Below, one piece after another: positions 9,001-15,614 of a DNA stretch of 64,000 nt (position 1 is its first letter; every line of letters starts with the position of its first letter). The stretch is from assembly GCA_003533505.1 (NCBI GenBank), contig DQGD01000008.1, positions 1 through 64,000 on the forward strand. Direction: 5' to 3'. This DNA is from Clostridiales bacterium (lineage in GTDB: Bacteria > Bacillota > Clostridia > Christensenellales > Pumilibacteraceae). The position numbers and the translations under genes are program-made. The notes under the pieces were generated by a model. That model was not told the origin of the DNA and did not search any database. It saw only the letters and a list, made by a program, of their open reading frames with translations.

Positions 9001-10462
9001 GTCCGCTGTAAGCATAACCTCGGGCTTACCCGAAATCGAATATCTGTACAAATGGCTGCCGTACCAGACGTTGTGCTCGCGCTTCTACGCGCGCACGGGC
9101 TTTTATCAGGTGAGCGGAGCCTACGGATTCCGCGACCAGCTACAGGACAGTCTCGCGCTGTTGTACGTCAATCCCGAGCTGACCCGAGCTCACATATTGA
9201 ACGCGGCGGCTCACCAGTTCGAGAAGGGCGACGTCCAGCATTGGTGGCACCCCGTTTGCAGCGGAGTGAGAACGCACTTTACCGACGACCGCCTGTTTTT
9301 GCCGCTTGCGGTGGCAGAGTACGTCGAGTTTACGCAGGACAGGAGAATACTGACCGAGCGCGCGCCGTTTCTTCGCGACGTGCCGATTGAGTCTGTTCAA
9401 AAATCGGTTTACTCCTCGCCGGGATTTGCGGACGGCACGGCGACGGTGGAGGAGCACTGCCTGCGCGCGATTTTTTCCACCGAGCTAAACGAGTCGGGTT
9501 TCGCGCTGATGAAAGGCGGAGATTGGAACGACGGCATGGACGAGGTTGGCGCAAGCGGCAAGGGTATCAGCGTCTTTACCACAATGCTGCTGTATTACGC
9601 CTGTAAAAAAATGTTGCCGCTCGTCACGGACAAGTCGGTTAAGGACCGACTGACGGACTTAATGCAGGAAACGCAGGAAGCCGTCGAGCTTGCCTGGGAC
9701 GGCGACCGCTATATCAGAGCCGTAACCGACGACGGTACGGTGCTGGGCTCGAAGGACTCTGACGAGTGCAAAATCGATATTTTGGTTCAGTCGTTTGCGG
9801 CAATCAGCGGCATCGCTCCCGTCAAAAGAACGATTGTTGCGCTCGATACTGCATTTCGCGAGCTTGTCAACGAGCAAAACGGCATAGTAAAGCTACTCGC
9901 GCCGCCGATTAAGAACACCCCGGGCGTGGGCTATATCGCCGATTATCCGGCAGGAATCCGCGAAAACGGAGGACAGTATACCCACGCCGCCGTGTGGTTT
10001 GCCATCGCGCTTTTCAAGAGCGGCGAGTACGAGCGCGCGGCAAAGGTCTTAAAGCTTCTTAACCCGATAGAAAAGACAAAGACCGAGGATGGCGTAAGCA
10101 AGTACGGCAACGAGCCCTATGTGATTTCTGCCGACGTTTACTCGGGCGAGCACGCCGGCGAGGGCGGCTGGAGCTGGTATACCGGCGCGGCGGCGTGGCT
10201 TTACAAGTGCCTGACCGAGCAGTACCTCGGCGTAAAAATCACGGGCGACCTGCTCACGCTTTCACCTTGCCTGCCGTCGGACGAGAGGGGCGTAACGATT
10301 AGAATAAAGCGCGGCGACTGCGACATAACCGTCGACGTCGACAATACCGAGTCCGAGGGCGATTGGCGGTTGAGCGTGGACGGCGTGACCTACAATTCCG
10401 ATTCGTTAAGGCTGCTTCCGTCGCTCAGCGGCAAACGCATAGTCCTGTCGCGCCGAAAATAA
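3098..10462 (+). CDS. ndvB: Giant cyclic beta-glucan synthase-like protein (GT84 plus glycoside phosphorylase-type domains)
   Basis: 2454 residues with the domain order of cyclic beta-1,2-glucan synthases (NdvB/ChvB/Cgs, usually about 2800). There is an N-terminal membrane segment, another near 353-400, and a GT84 glycosyltransferase core with VAIDSDTL (catalytic-type DxD at about 557-559) and an RRLRW motif near 687. Clustered membrane segments follow at 720-875. A glycoamylase-type region begins at WNYFFEG (about 898) and includes HHEGM near 1230. A C-terminal GH94-like domain has GDWNDG near 2140. Such enzymes elongate a protein-linked glucan, trim it and cyclise it at the cytoplasmic membrane. 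The start follows CGGAG; a TATAAT lies at 3068. It stands alone and no dedicated exporter is adjacent. The exact glucan product is not provable from sequence. Confidence 0.85.
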   Translation: MLYFVSVIACIILAIAVVAAVRAPSPSVDFHIPPVADRKSLLAAISALAADSRNADERGNGLNFRKLEKTLAAAYRIIARKAASGEQINEYEHILYENYYKIVEALTCARKSGDLSLLPHLGGVPRVYSLCSAVVKFSGGTVLEDAFLSCVEAFNYDCPLTFAEVEALPSVLCFALCEYIAAVSVRYIVSENRKTGGKNDAAKERVNLDRLNSAAYVTALCATGSSRFVGSVKKLCRENGFDAEKRIGGYYAANNRYAMAASSAVGTMFAMKSWLTDEFVMSLAPTNRVLSASPSCGYIESTLATRRHYLSRVAAIAKRKSRSEVSVAAEAYARAATDKRDIAFCLLKPPRGKFAMLAVIFMKLLLAAAIAVGVWFFVPVLKTVTTIVSLPIAVVVSDLIISKLLTAATEPRPLPRVAAEFIPDSVKTCITCTRLISSVAEVKDAVFMLETVAAANPGKRFSYVLLVDLPPSKTPKSPSDDGIIELLKSEYSRLNNDKFNILIRNRSFLKEKNLYQGWERKRGALCDFNGLILRSEAAPFRLILGGSYAAKYVVAIDSDTLLNCADELTSIMEHPYNRAVTVAGLSVNSDSSSSEKTPFAMLFSGASGLDSYSRGFELNSDLFGSGNYTGKGIYRVAEFDAAVGNAFRDNRILSHDFIEGAYSGAINCDETALDSTPSSFAGWLRRRLRWLRGDWQLLPWLLPIVSSRSGKLCKNPISPMDKWHILINMLAPLGEACALALVVASSITGQWETLIAAFLPSLVRVAFLLPLLFSSPREFSKALACEAFFVCSLPIVALSGLAAIAVTIVRLVIKRGLLEWNVFAHSRGGDGAVVFVAFVFGVGLCALNAAFGGLIVVYVLGAAFVLFGPLQAYLSEQKKNREIPSTYKSYLSLIAAKTWNYFFEGCTPENNYLPPDNYCEDGDRGFCDRTSPTNIGMALVSAYSAKELNVIDERKACEFCEAIIDTIQKLERCNGHLYNWYNIKSLKPLSPRYVSSVDSGNLVCALLLCRAFVSPSVVEKIDEIIAAADFGFLYDEKRGLLRIGWNETEKRFDGYYDLAASEASMTYLAAIGLGKIPRSSWQNLQRKLVSYSGKTLYSWSGGAFEYLLAPAFFKYSRGTLYHVAAKNAFRAQVRYARELKSEYYGISESQYYAFEDNGDYRYRAFGVPGVALGEYYGGRVVAPYAAALSLGYAGELGERQIAAFYDNGLIGKFGLYEAICDGRIVKSFMAHHEGMIMLGICNYLTHGAAIEAMRSLPAVRAAEMLLTQPMPNVKAERKFTVKPLQNRTEEPRVIENALLYPEICMFGSHGYNAVIDSNGNGFSTLGNYDISRKHDNNGFRVTIETERGAFSATRGGVCRFGCGESEYSSSSHGLSVSTAAKPLASTSGELRVVRVKNRSDEAVRVKVCAAVEPVLTSRESDISHREYSNMFVKTALHSGNRAVTAERTKTGACAALVSSEEKSTEYVSSRANFYGRRKTVEFGDVLDPILAARTSISLKPGEEREVAFALVAAFSAPDLERKLSVIESKEFFVRERSSKTCGQPDRETCRIAARILSCTGSYTDASAAGRVNTRYPLITSVVESERDVSVLETMFFRFKTIYNYGIKFNLAVIYREDYGYYAEVFNTVEAAVERSGIRTAVPSDCVFKTVNRTMMPGEAEALLRNSMDINRDNPRRKTPLSVIKSPYPSVKMNAPKLELRSARGGFTTDGSYFIDVSEAPTPKPWSNVLCNPSFGTLVTESCGGFTYYGNSRENKLTDFSNDAVLDRPSELVLLGDKGNVWSIASSPIKKNCAYFVTHSFGFTRYECGYNGIKASLTEFVGETSVKYYAVELVNAEAEARKIDVAFAASIVLGDFREYAAPSLHGKKEDNSLIFVNANSGESCAVTCDIPLSSYSFNRASLMGDSGNYAYVGGLETLPGADAVCSATLELSGYGKAEVTFCLSAGGAEPHPELKREILENARKKYGSLSAVSITSGLPEIEYLYKWLPYQTLCSRFYARTGFYQVSGAYGFRDQLQDSLALLYVNPELTRAHILNAAAHQFEKGDVQHWWHPVCSGVRTHFTDDRLFLPLAVAEYVEFTQDRRILTERAPFLRDVPIESVQKSVYSSPGFADGTATVEEHCLRAIFSTELNESGFALMKGGDWNDGMDEVGASGKGISVFTTMLLYYACKKMLPLVTDKSVKDRLTDLMQETQEAVELAWDGDRYIRAVTDDGTVLGSKDSDECKIDILVQSFAAISGIAPVKRTIVALDTAFRELVNEQNGIVKLLAPPIKNTPGVGYIADYPAGIRENGGQYTHAAVWFAIALFKSGEYERAAKVLKLLNPIEKTKTEDGVSKYGNEPYVISADVYSGEHAGEGGWSWYTGAAAWLYKCLTEQYLGVKITGDLLTLSPCLPSDERGVTIRIKRGDCDITVDVDNTESEGDWRLSVDGVTYNSDSLRLLPSLSGKRIVLSRRK

Positions 10463-10557
10463 CGCATACCGCCGCAAAGCCCGTCGCGAAGAAGGGGACG
10501 TTTGCGCGGAAAAACGTTAAAAGAACGTTAAAAAGTTTGCGTAACTATCCATGACGC

Positions 10558-10586
10558 TTGCAAAATTCGCCGGATTGTGGTATATA
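10558..10586 (+). promoter_or_regulatory. rarA promoter, predicted leaderless transcript
   Basis: TTGCAA (10558-10563), a 17-bp spacer and TATATA (10581-10586; an overlapping TATAAT lies at 10585-10590). The expected start point falls on or within a few bases of the ATG at 10594, and no Shine-Dalgarno sequence fits between. Confidence 0.6.
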
Positions 10587-10593
10587 TAATACT

Positions 10594-11910
10594 ATGGATT
10601 TATTCGATTTCAGCACCGATAAAAAGTCGCTTGCGCCGCTTGCCGACCGCATGCGCCCGAAAAACCTGTCCGAGTTCATAGGTCAGAGTCATCTCATCTA
10701 CGACAACTCGCTGCTTGTCCGCGCAATCAAAGCGGACAAGCTGGGCAGTTGCATTTTCTTCGGACCGCCGGGTACGGGCAAGACCACGCTCGCTTCGGTA
10801 ATAGCAAACTCAACGTCAGGCGCGTTTGAAAAGTTGAACGCCGTGTCGAGCGGCGTGGCGGACGCCAAGCGCGTCATCGAGCAGGCAAAGGAGCGGCAGC
10901 GGCTTTACGGCAAAAAGACGTACCTTCTTTTGGACGAGTGCCACCGCTGGAACAAAGCGCAGTCCGACTGCGTACTGTCGGCGATAGAGGACGGGAGCAT
11001 AATCTTTATCGGTTCGACTACCGAAAATCCGTATATATCGATGACTCGCGCTATAGTTTCGCGCTGTCGGGTATTCGAGCTCAAAAGCCTTACCGAAGCC
11101 GACGTCATCAAGGGGTTGAAACGCGCGATAACCGACAAAACCAACGGCTACGGCAATATGAACCTCACCGTGACCGACGACGCGCTCCGTCACTTCGCCT
11201 GGGGAGCTTCCGGGGATTTGAGGAACGCGCTCAACGGATTGGAGCTGGCGGTGCTGACCACTGCGCCCGGCGCGGACGGCAGCATAACGGTGGACAAGAC
11301 GGCAGCCGAGCAATCGATTCAGCAAAAGACGATTTCCGTCGACGAGAGCACCTATTTCGACATGCTCAGCGCGTTTTGCAAGTCGCTTCGCGGCTCCGAC
11401 CCCGACGCCGCTTTGTATTGGGCGTTTCGGCTGATTGCCTCGGGGCTCGACCCGTTGATAATCTTCCGCCGCACGATAGCGCACGCCAGCGAGGACGTGG
11501 GGCTTGCCGACAGCAACGCGCTAGTCATGGCAGTAAACGCCATGACCGCCTACGAAAAGCTGGGACCGCCCGAGGGCTTTCTGGCGCTCACTCACGCAAT
11601 AATCTATGTGTGCACCGCGCCGAAATCAAACTCCGTGGTGGTGGCGATGAACGAGACTCAGCGAGTAGTCAAGGAGAGCGGAGCCAGCTATGTGCCGCTG
11701 CATCTGAGGAACACCGACTATTCCACGCTCGACAAGAGCGATAAACCGTATATCTATCCGCACGACCTCGGCGGCTATGCCGAGCAGCAGTATCTGCCCG
11801 ACGAGCTCGTCGGCGCTAAATTCTACCGCCCGTCGGAGAACGGCGACGAAAAGAAAGTAAAGGAGTTTATGGCTTATATAAAAAATTATATAAGCGGTAA
11901 ACGCAAGTAA
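10594..11910 (+). CDS. rarA: Replication-associated recombination protein A (RarA/MgsA AAA+ ATPase)
   Basis: AAA+ clamp-loader-like ATPase that acts at stalled replication forks. The 438-residue protein has RMRPKNLSEFIGQ at the N-terminus, Walker A GPPGTGKTT, Walker B LLLDECHRW (family usually DEIHRF), a sensor-1 region GSTTENP, and the C-terminal MgsA tetramerisation region. The start at MDLFDF agrees with E. coli RarA. The frame stays open a few codons further upstream, but that part overlaps the promoter. No ribosome-binding site precedes the ATG. Confidence 0.93.
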   Translation: MDLFDFSTDKKSLAPLADRMRPKNLSEFIGQSHLIYDNSLLVRAIKADKLGSCIFFGPPGTGKTTLASVIANSTSGAFEKLNAVSSGVADAKRVIEQAKERQRLYGKKTYLLLDECHRWNKAQSDCVLSAIEDGSIIFIGSTTENPYISMTRAIVSRCRVFELKSLTEADVIKGLKRAITDKTNGYGNMNLTVTDDALRHFAWGASGDLRNALNGLELAVLTTAPGADGSITVDKTAAEQSIQQKTISVDESTYFDMLSAFCKSLRGSDPDAALYWAFRLIASGLDPLIIFRRTIAHASEDVGLADSNALVMAVNAMTAYEKLGPPEGFLALTHAIIYVCTAPKSNSVVVAMNETQRVVKESGASYVPLHLRNTDYSTLDKSDKPYIYPHDLGGYAEQQYLPDELVGAKFYRPSENGDEKKVKEFMAYIKNYISGKRK

Positions 11911-11952
11911 GAAGATAATCGGAAAGATTGAACAAGCCCAAAAGGAGAAATA

Positions 11953-12768
11953 ATGTTAAAAATCTCACACGTTTCCAAAACGTACAATCACAGCCCCGTC
12001 AAGGCGGTGGATGACCTCAGTCTCGAGCTTAAGCCCGGCGAAATCTACGGATTTTTGGGACCCAACGGCGCAGGCAAAACCACGACAATCAAAATGCTGA
12101 CGGGCATATTGTCCTACGAAGAGGGCGACATCGAGATTTGCGGCTATGATATGAAGCGCGACCCGATAAACGCCAAGCGCAACGTGGGCTACGTTTCCGA
12201 CAACGACGTCATCTACGATAAGCTGTCGGGCAAGGAGTACATAGATTTTCTCGCCGATATTTACGGCGTATCGCTCGCGGACAGAAAAGCGCGCGCCGAG
12301 CGCATGCTCGACTTGTTCCACCTGACCGAAGCGTTCAATAACCCCATAAAGACGTATTCGCACGGCATGAAGCAAAAGATTTCCATTATCGGCGCGCTGA
12401 TACACAACCCCAAGCTTTGGGTGCTGGACGAGCCCATGATGGGGCTCGACCCTCAGTCGGCGTACGAGCTTAAAGAGCTTATGCGCCGCCACTGCGAAGA
12501 GGGCAACACCGTGTTTTTCTCCACGCACGTTCTCGAAGTCGCGGAAAAACTGTGCGACCGCGTGGGCATAATCGTCAAGGGCAAGCTGGTAACGTCGGGC
12601 ACTATCGACGAGGTCAAGGCGCAGGCGAACGACGAGTCGCTGGAAGAGGCGTTTCTCGCGGTTGCGGGCGAGGGCTTTTCGATTACCGAGGGCGCGGATA
12701 ATCGCGCGTCCGAAAACGCCGTCACCACAGCGCAGCCTGCGGAAGCCGACGACGATAAAGCGGAGTAA
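11953..12768 (+). CDS. ABC transporter ATP-binding protein
   Basis: 271-residue ATPase of the ABC-2/DrrA-like exporter class. It has Walker A GPNGAGKTTT (about 37-46), a YSHGMKQK signature, Walker B LWVLDEP and a switch histidine in FFSTHVLE. The acidic, alanine-rich C-terminal ~35 residues extend beyond the usual domain. AAAAGGAG precedes the ATG. The partner permease starts 5 bp downstream, so the two form one exporter unit. The substrate is unknown. Confidence 0.9.
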   Translation: MLKISHVSKTYNHSPVKAVDDLSLELKPGEIYGFLGPNGAGKTTTIKMLTGILSYEEGDIEICGYDMKRDPINAKRNVGYVSDNDVIYDKLSGKEYIDFLADIYGVSLADRKARAERMLDLFHLTEAFNNPIKTYSHGMKQKISIIGALIHNPKLWVLDEPMMGLDPQSAYELKELMRRHCEEGNTVFFSTHVLEVAEKLCDRVGIIVKGKLVTSGTIDEVKAQANDESLEEAFLAVAGEGFSITEGADNRASENAVTTAQPAEADDDKAE

Positions 12769-12773
12769 CCCGA

Positions 12774-14471
12774 ATGAAAAACTATTTCAGAATTTTCAGC
12801 CTGCTCTTTAAGTACATGTTCCGCAAGGGCGGAGAAAAGAGCAGTAAATGGATTTGGGCGGCGTATATTTTCGTCGGAGTGGTGTTCGCGTTTATAATAC
12901 TGTCTATATGCCTTGCCGTCGGCATGCTTGCCGAGACGGTAAACGCTATGGGCATGCTGCCCGAGTTCGTCACGCTCATGCTTGCTATGTCGTGCGTAGG
13001 AGTGGTGCTGTTCGGGCTTGTGCCGATGATGACGTATCTGTACTTTTCGCGCGACACCGAGTTTATGCTCACTCTGCCCGTAAAGCCCTCGACGGTGTTT
13101 ATGGCAAAGCTGTCGGTAGTCTACATTACCGAAATAATCGTCAGCACCGTTATTCTTCTTCCGGCAATGCTAACGGTGGGAATAATGACCGCGCAGGGAG
13201 CGGTATTCTATATCGTAATGCTGTTTGCGGTACTGCTGGTGCCGGCTATTCCGCTTGTGCTGGTGGCAGTTCTCGCCATTCCGCTCATGTGGGTGGTCAG
13301 CTTCTTCAAGAATAAGGGCGCGCTCGCGTCTATAGTAATGATACTGCTCGGCTGCGGAGTGTTCGCAGCTTACTACGCGCTGATTGCCGGAATGTCGTCC
13401 TCGGGCGATAATTTTAACCCCGAAGAGGTCGTCGCCGCGCTGTCGGCTGTGCTTAATAACGTTGCCGACATACTGATTCCGCTTGCCGCGGTCGCAAGAC
13501 TTGCAACGCTGTCGCCCGTCACGGCGTTCGGCGAGTTTTCGGTGGGTACTGCGGCGATGATTAACCTCGCCGTGTTCGTCGGGTTTGCCGTGGTTCTGCT
13601 CGCGCTTGCGGTGCTCGTTTCCTCGGCGGTTTATCGCAGGGGAGCTCGCAGCATATTAGAAGGCGGCACGAAAAAGAACAACGGCAAGGTGGAATTCAAG
13701 CAAAGCGGCTCGGCGTTGTCCGCGCTGTTCAAAAAGGAATGGCGCGAGCTCGTCCGCACACCGGCGTTCGCGTTCCAGTGCCTGTCGGGGATACTGCTTT
13801 GCCCGATTATTATTTATTTCATGTCGTCGATGTTTACTTCGGGCTTCGAGGCAAGCGGCGGCGCGGACGAAGTAACCGCAGAGTTTCTGAATTTTATGAC
13901 GCTGCTAAAAAGCTTTGTGCTCATCGGCTTCATATCGATGTTCAGCGTGAGCATGAACGTGGGCGCACCCACCGCAATCACTCGCGAGGGCGGAAACTGC
14001 TATGTGCTCAAAACCATGCCCGTTCCGTACAGAACGATAGTCACCGCAAAGCTGCTTTTATATGTGCTGATTTCGTCGCTGTCCATCGTGACCTCGCTCA
14101 TCGTTTCGTCGATTATGGCGTTTGACCTCGCAAATGTGATTTTCGGCACGATTTTCTTGCTTCTGTATAACTACGGCTATAATTGCGTGTGCGTTTACAT
14201 CGACTTGCGCCGTCCGAAGCTGAATTGGTCGACGCCTAACGAAGCGGTCAAGAATAATCGAAATTCAGTTGTGCCGATGCTCATCAACATGGCTGCGAGC
14301 ATAGTGATAATCGCGCTTCCCGTCGTGTTTCTGATTTTGATACCCTCGACGCTGATTGCCAAAATTGTAGCGTGGACGCTGCTCTGCGGAGTGGGCGTCG
14401 CCGCGGCGATAGTGTTCCATAACCTTCTGTTTGCCAACGCAGACCGTCTTTTCGATAACATCGCGGCTTAA
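12774..14471 (+). CDS. ABC-2-type exporter membrane protein
   Basis: 565 residues, strongly hydrophobic, with roughly ten or more membrane spans. They form two bundles separated by a charged loop (around residues 290-320: ARSILEGGTKKNNGK). The architecture fits two-lobed putative ABC exporter permeases of Firmicutes. It immediately follows its ATPase and ends at a terminator shared with the convergent gdpD. The substrate cannot be inferred. Confidence 0.8.
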   Translation: MKNYFRIFSLLFKYMFRKGGEKSSKWIWAAYIFVGVVFAFIILSICLAVGMLAETVNAMGMLPEFVTLMLAMSCVGVVLFGLVPMMTYLYFSRDTEFMLTLPVKPSTVFMAKLSVVYITEIIVSTVILLPAMLTVGIMTAQGAVFYIVMLFAVLLVPAIPLVLVAVLAIPLMWVVSFFKNKGALASIVMILLGCGVFAAYYALIAGMSSSGDNFNPEEVVAALSAVLNNVADILIPLAAVARLATLSPVTAFGEFSVGTAAMINLAVFVGFAVVLLALAVLVSSAVYRRGARSILEGGTKKNNGKVEFKQSGSALSALFKKEWRELVRTPAFAFQCLSGILLCPIIIYFMSSMFTSGFEASGGADEVTAEFLNFMTLLKSFVLIGFISMFSVSMNVGAPTAITREGGNCYVLKTMPVPYRTIVTAKLLLYVLISSLSIVTSLIVSSIMAFDLANVIFGTIFLLLYNYGYNCVCVYIDLRRPKLNWSTPNEAVKNNRNSVVPMLINMAASIVIIALPVVFLILIPSTLIAKIVAWTLLCGVGVAAAIVFHNLLFANADRLFDNIAA

Positions 14472-14504
14472 AGCGACGGAAACATGGTAAGACAAAACAC
14501 CGAA

Positions 14505-14540
14505 AAACCGCCTTGCAGATAAGCAAAGCGGTTTATTTTA
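14505..14540. terminator. Bidirectional terminator between the ABC permease and gdpD
   Basis: AAACCGC (14505-14511) pairs with GCGGTTT (14528-14534), with an inner TTGC/GCAA stem. T-rich sequence follows on the plus strand and A-rich sequence precedes it for the minus strand. It separates two convergent genes. Confidence 0.75.
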
Positions 14541-14553
14541 TACTTTTACGGTT

Positions 14554-15291
14554 TTATTCTTCCTTTTCGCCGATAACGGGAATAAAGTTCTCGAAAATGA
14601 TATTGTCGCAGTACGGCAGGCATTTTTCCATTTCGGCGTTCGAGCGCACCGTCCAGGCGAGGGTAGGCAGCTTGGTTTTAGTAACGTATTTGTTCGGCAG
14701 GTTAGCGTGATTGTACGATATAAAATCTGGCGAGGAAACCTTGTTCATTTTGAGCCGCTTCAGGACGAAACGCTTGAAGAAGCCGAGGTCCTTTTTGTCG
14801 AAGAAGCAGGACAACTGACCGCGCGGAATCTGCGGCGCGTTCTTTTTGAAAAACTCCATCGAGTAGGGATTGAATGACTGTACGGCATATTCGCCTTTGT
14901 AAGATGACAGCAGTTCCAGCGTGTCGCGCTCGAGCTGTCCGACGGTGGAGTCGTTTTTAATCTCGATTAAGAGCGGCGTTCTGCCGTCTACGAACTCCAG
15001 CACCTCCTTGAAGGTAGGGATGCGTTCGTCCGAATTCCTGAGTCTTACCTTTTCGAGGTCGCTCTTCGTCATATTGCAAACGTAGCCGTCGAGGTCCGTC
15101 ATTCTGGTGAGCTTATCGTCGTGAAAGACGACGACCGTGCCGTCGTCGATGGGGCGAACGTCTATTTCTATCGGGAATCCTGCCTCGATAGCCTTACCGA
15201 AAGCTGCGAGCGAGTTTTCGGGAGCGTCGATTCCGTGCAAGCCCCTGTGCGCAATCGGGCGCGAAAACAACCAAGATTTTTTTATATCCAT
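14554..15291 (-). CDS. Glycerophosphodiester phosphodiesterase
   Basis: Hydrolyses glycerophosphodiesters to glycerol-3-phosphate and an alcohol, recycling phospholipid or teichoic-acid headgroups. The 245 residues contain the GDPD hallmarks AHRGLHG (metal and catalytic His), PENSLAAF, EIDVRPIDDG, VVFHDD and LLIEIK. No signal peptide is seen, so it is probably cytoplasmic. It has its own minus-strand promoter and a long leader with an ACCCG/CGGGT hairpin (about 15313-15329). Confidence 0.9.
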   Translation of the reverse strand: MDIKKSWLFSRPIAHRGLHGIDAPENSLAAFGKAIEAGFPIEIDVRPIDDGTVVVFHDDKLTRMTDLDGYVCNMTKSDLEKVRLRNSDERIPTFKEVLEFVDGRTPLLIEIKNDSTVGQLERDTLELLSSYKGEYAVQSFNPYSMEFFKKNAPQIPRGQLSCFFDKKDLGFFKRFVLKRLKMNKVSSPDFISYNHANLPNKYVTKTKLPTLAWTVRSNAEMEKCLPYCDNIIFENFIPVIGEKEE

Positions 15292-15425
15292 AATTCTTTC
15301 TACCTCTTAGATAACCCGTTGAAACGGGTGGCGAGCGCGCGGCAAAACAGAGAAAAACTTAAAAGTTAATGCGGCAATAAAATCCTGTTTAACGCAAAAA
15401 ACGCGCGAAGCTTGTTTCACTAGTT

Positions 15426-15455
15426 ATTATAGCACAGTCGGAGTCGATTATGCAA
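15426..15455 (-). promoter_or_regulatory. gdpD promoter
   Basis: On the minus strand: TTGCAT (15450-15455), an 18-bp spacer and TATAAT (15426-15431). It would give a ~130-nt leader before the gdpD start. Confidence 0.65.
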
Positions 15456-15504
15456 GGGATTTTACGATAAAATACGCGCGTTCGGACGAATATACGGCAA
15501 TTTT

Positions 15505-15575
15505 TTTGAGACGACTATCGTTTTTATTCGTTAAGCGATAAAATTAGCCTTCACAAATTCAAAAACTGTCTCAAA
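15505..15575. repeat. Inverted repeat between divergent gdpD and lepA promoters
   Basis: TTTGAGAC (15505-15512) and GTCTCAAA (15568-15575) are a perfect 8-bp inverted repeat. Inside, TATCG and CGATA are a second pair. The right half ends 4 bp before the lepA -35 box. It could be an operator or an unassigned RNA structure. Confidence 0.4.
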
Positions 15576-15579
15576 CCGA

Positions 15580-15608
15580 TTGCGTTTTATTCGGCTTTAT
15601 CGTATAAT
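15580..15608 (+). promoter_or_regulatory. lepA promoter, predicted leaderless transcript
   Basis: TTGCGT (15580-15585), 17 bp, TATAAT (15603-15608). Only six bases separate the -10 box from the ATG at 15615, so transcription should start at the initiation codon. No Shine-Dalgarno site is possible. Confidence 0.7.
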
Positions 15609-15614
15609 ATCGTT

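Noticed and set aside
10463..10557. Small ORF overlapping the 3' end of the glucan synthase gene
   Set aside because: Out-of-frame continuation of the big gene's sequence with no ribosome-binding site; the gap contains only a short AACGTTAAAA direct repeat.
14545..15300. Possible plus-strand gene opposite gdpD
   Set aside because: The minus-strand GDPD motifs are complete; the plus-strand frames are short and lack ribosome-binding sites.
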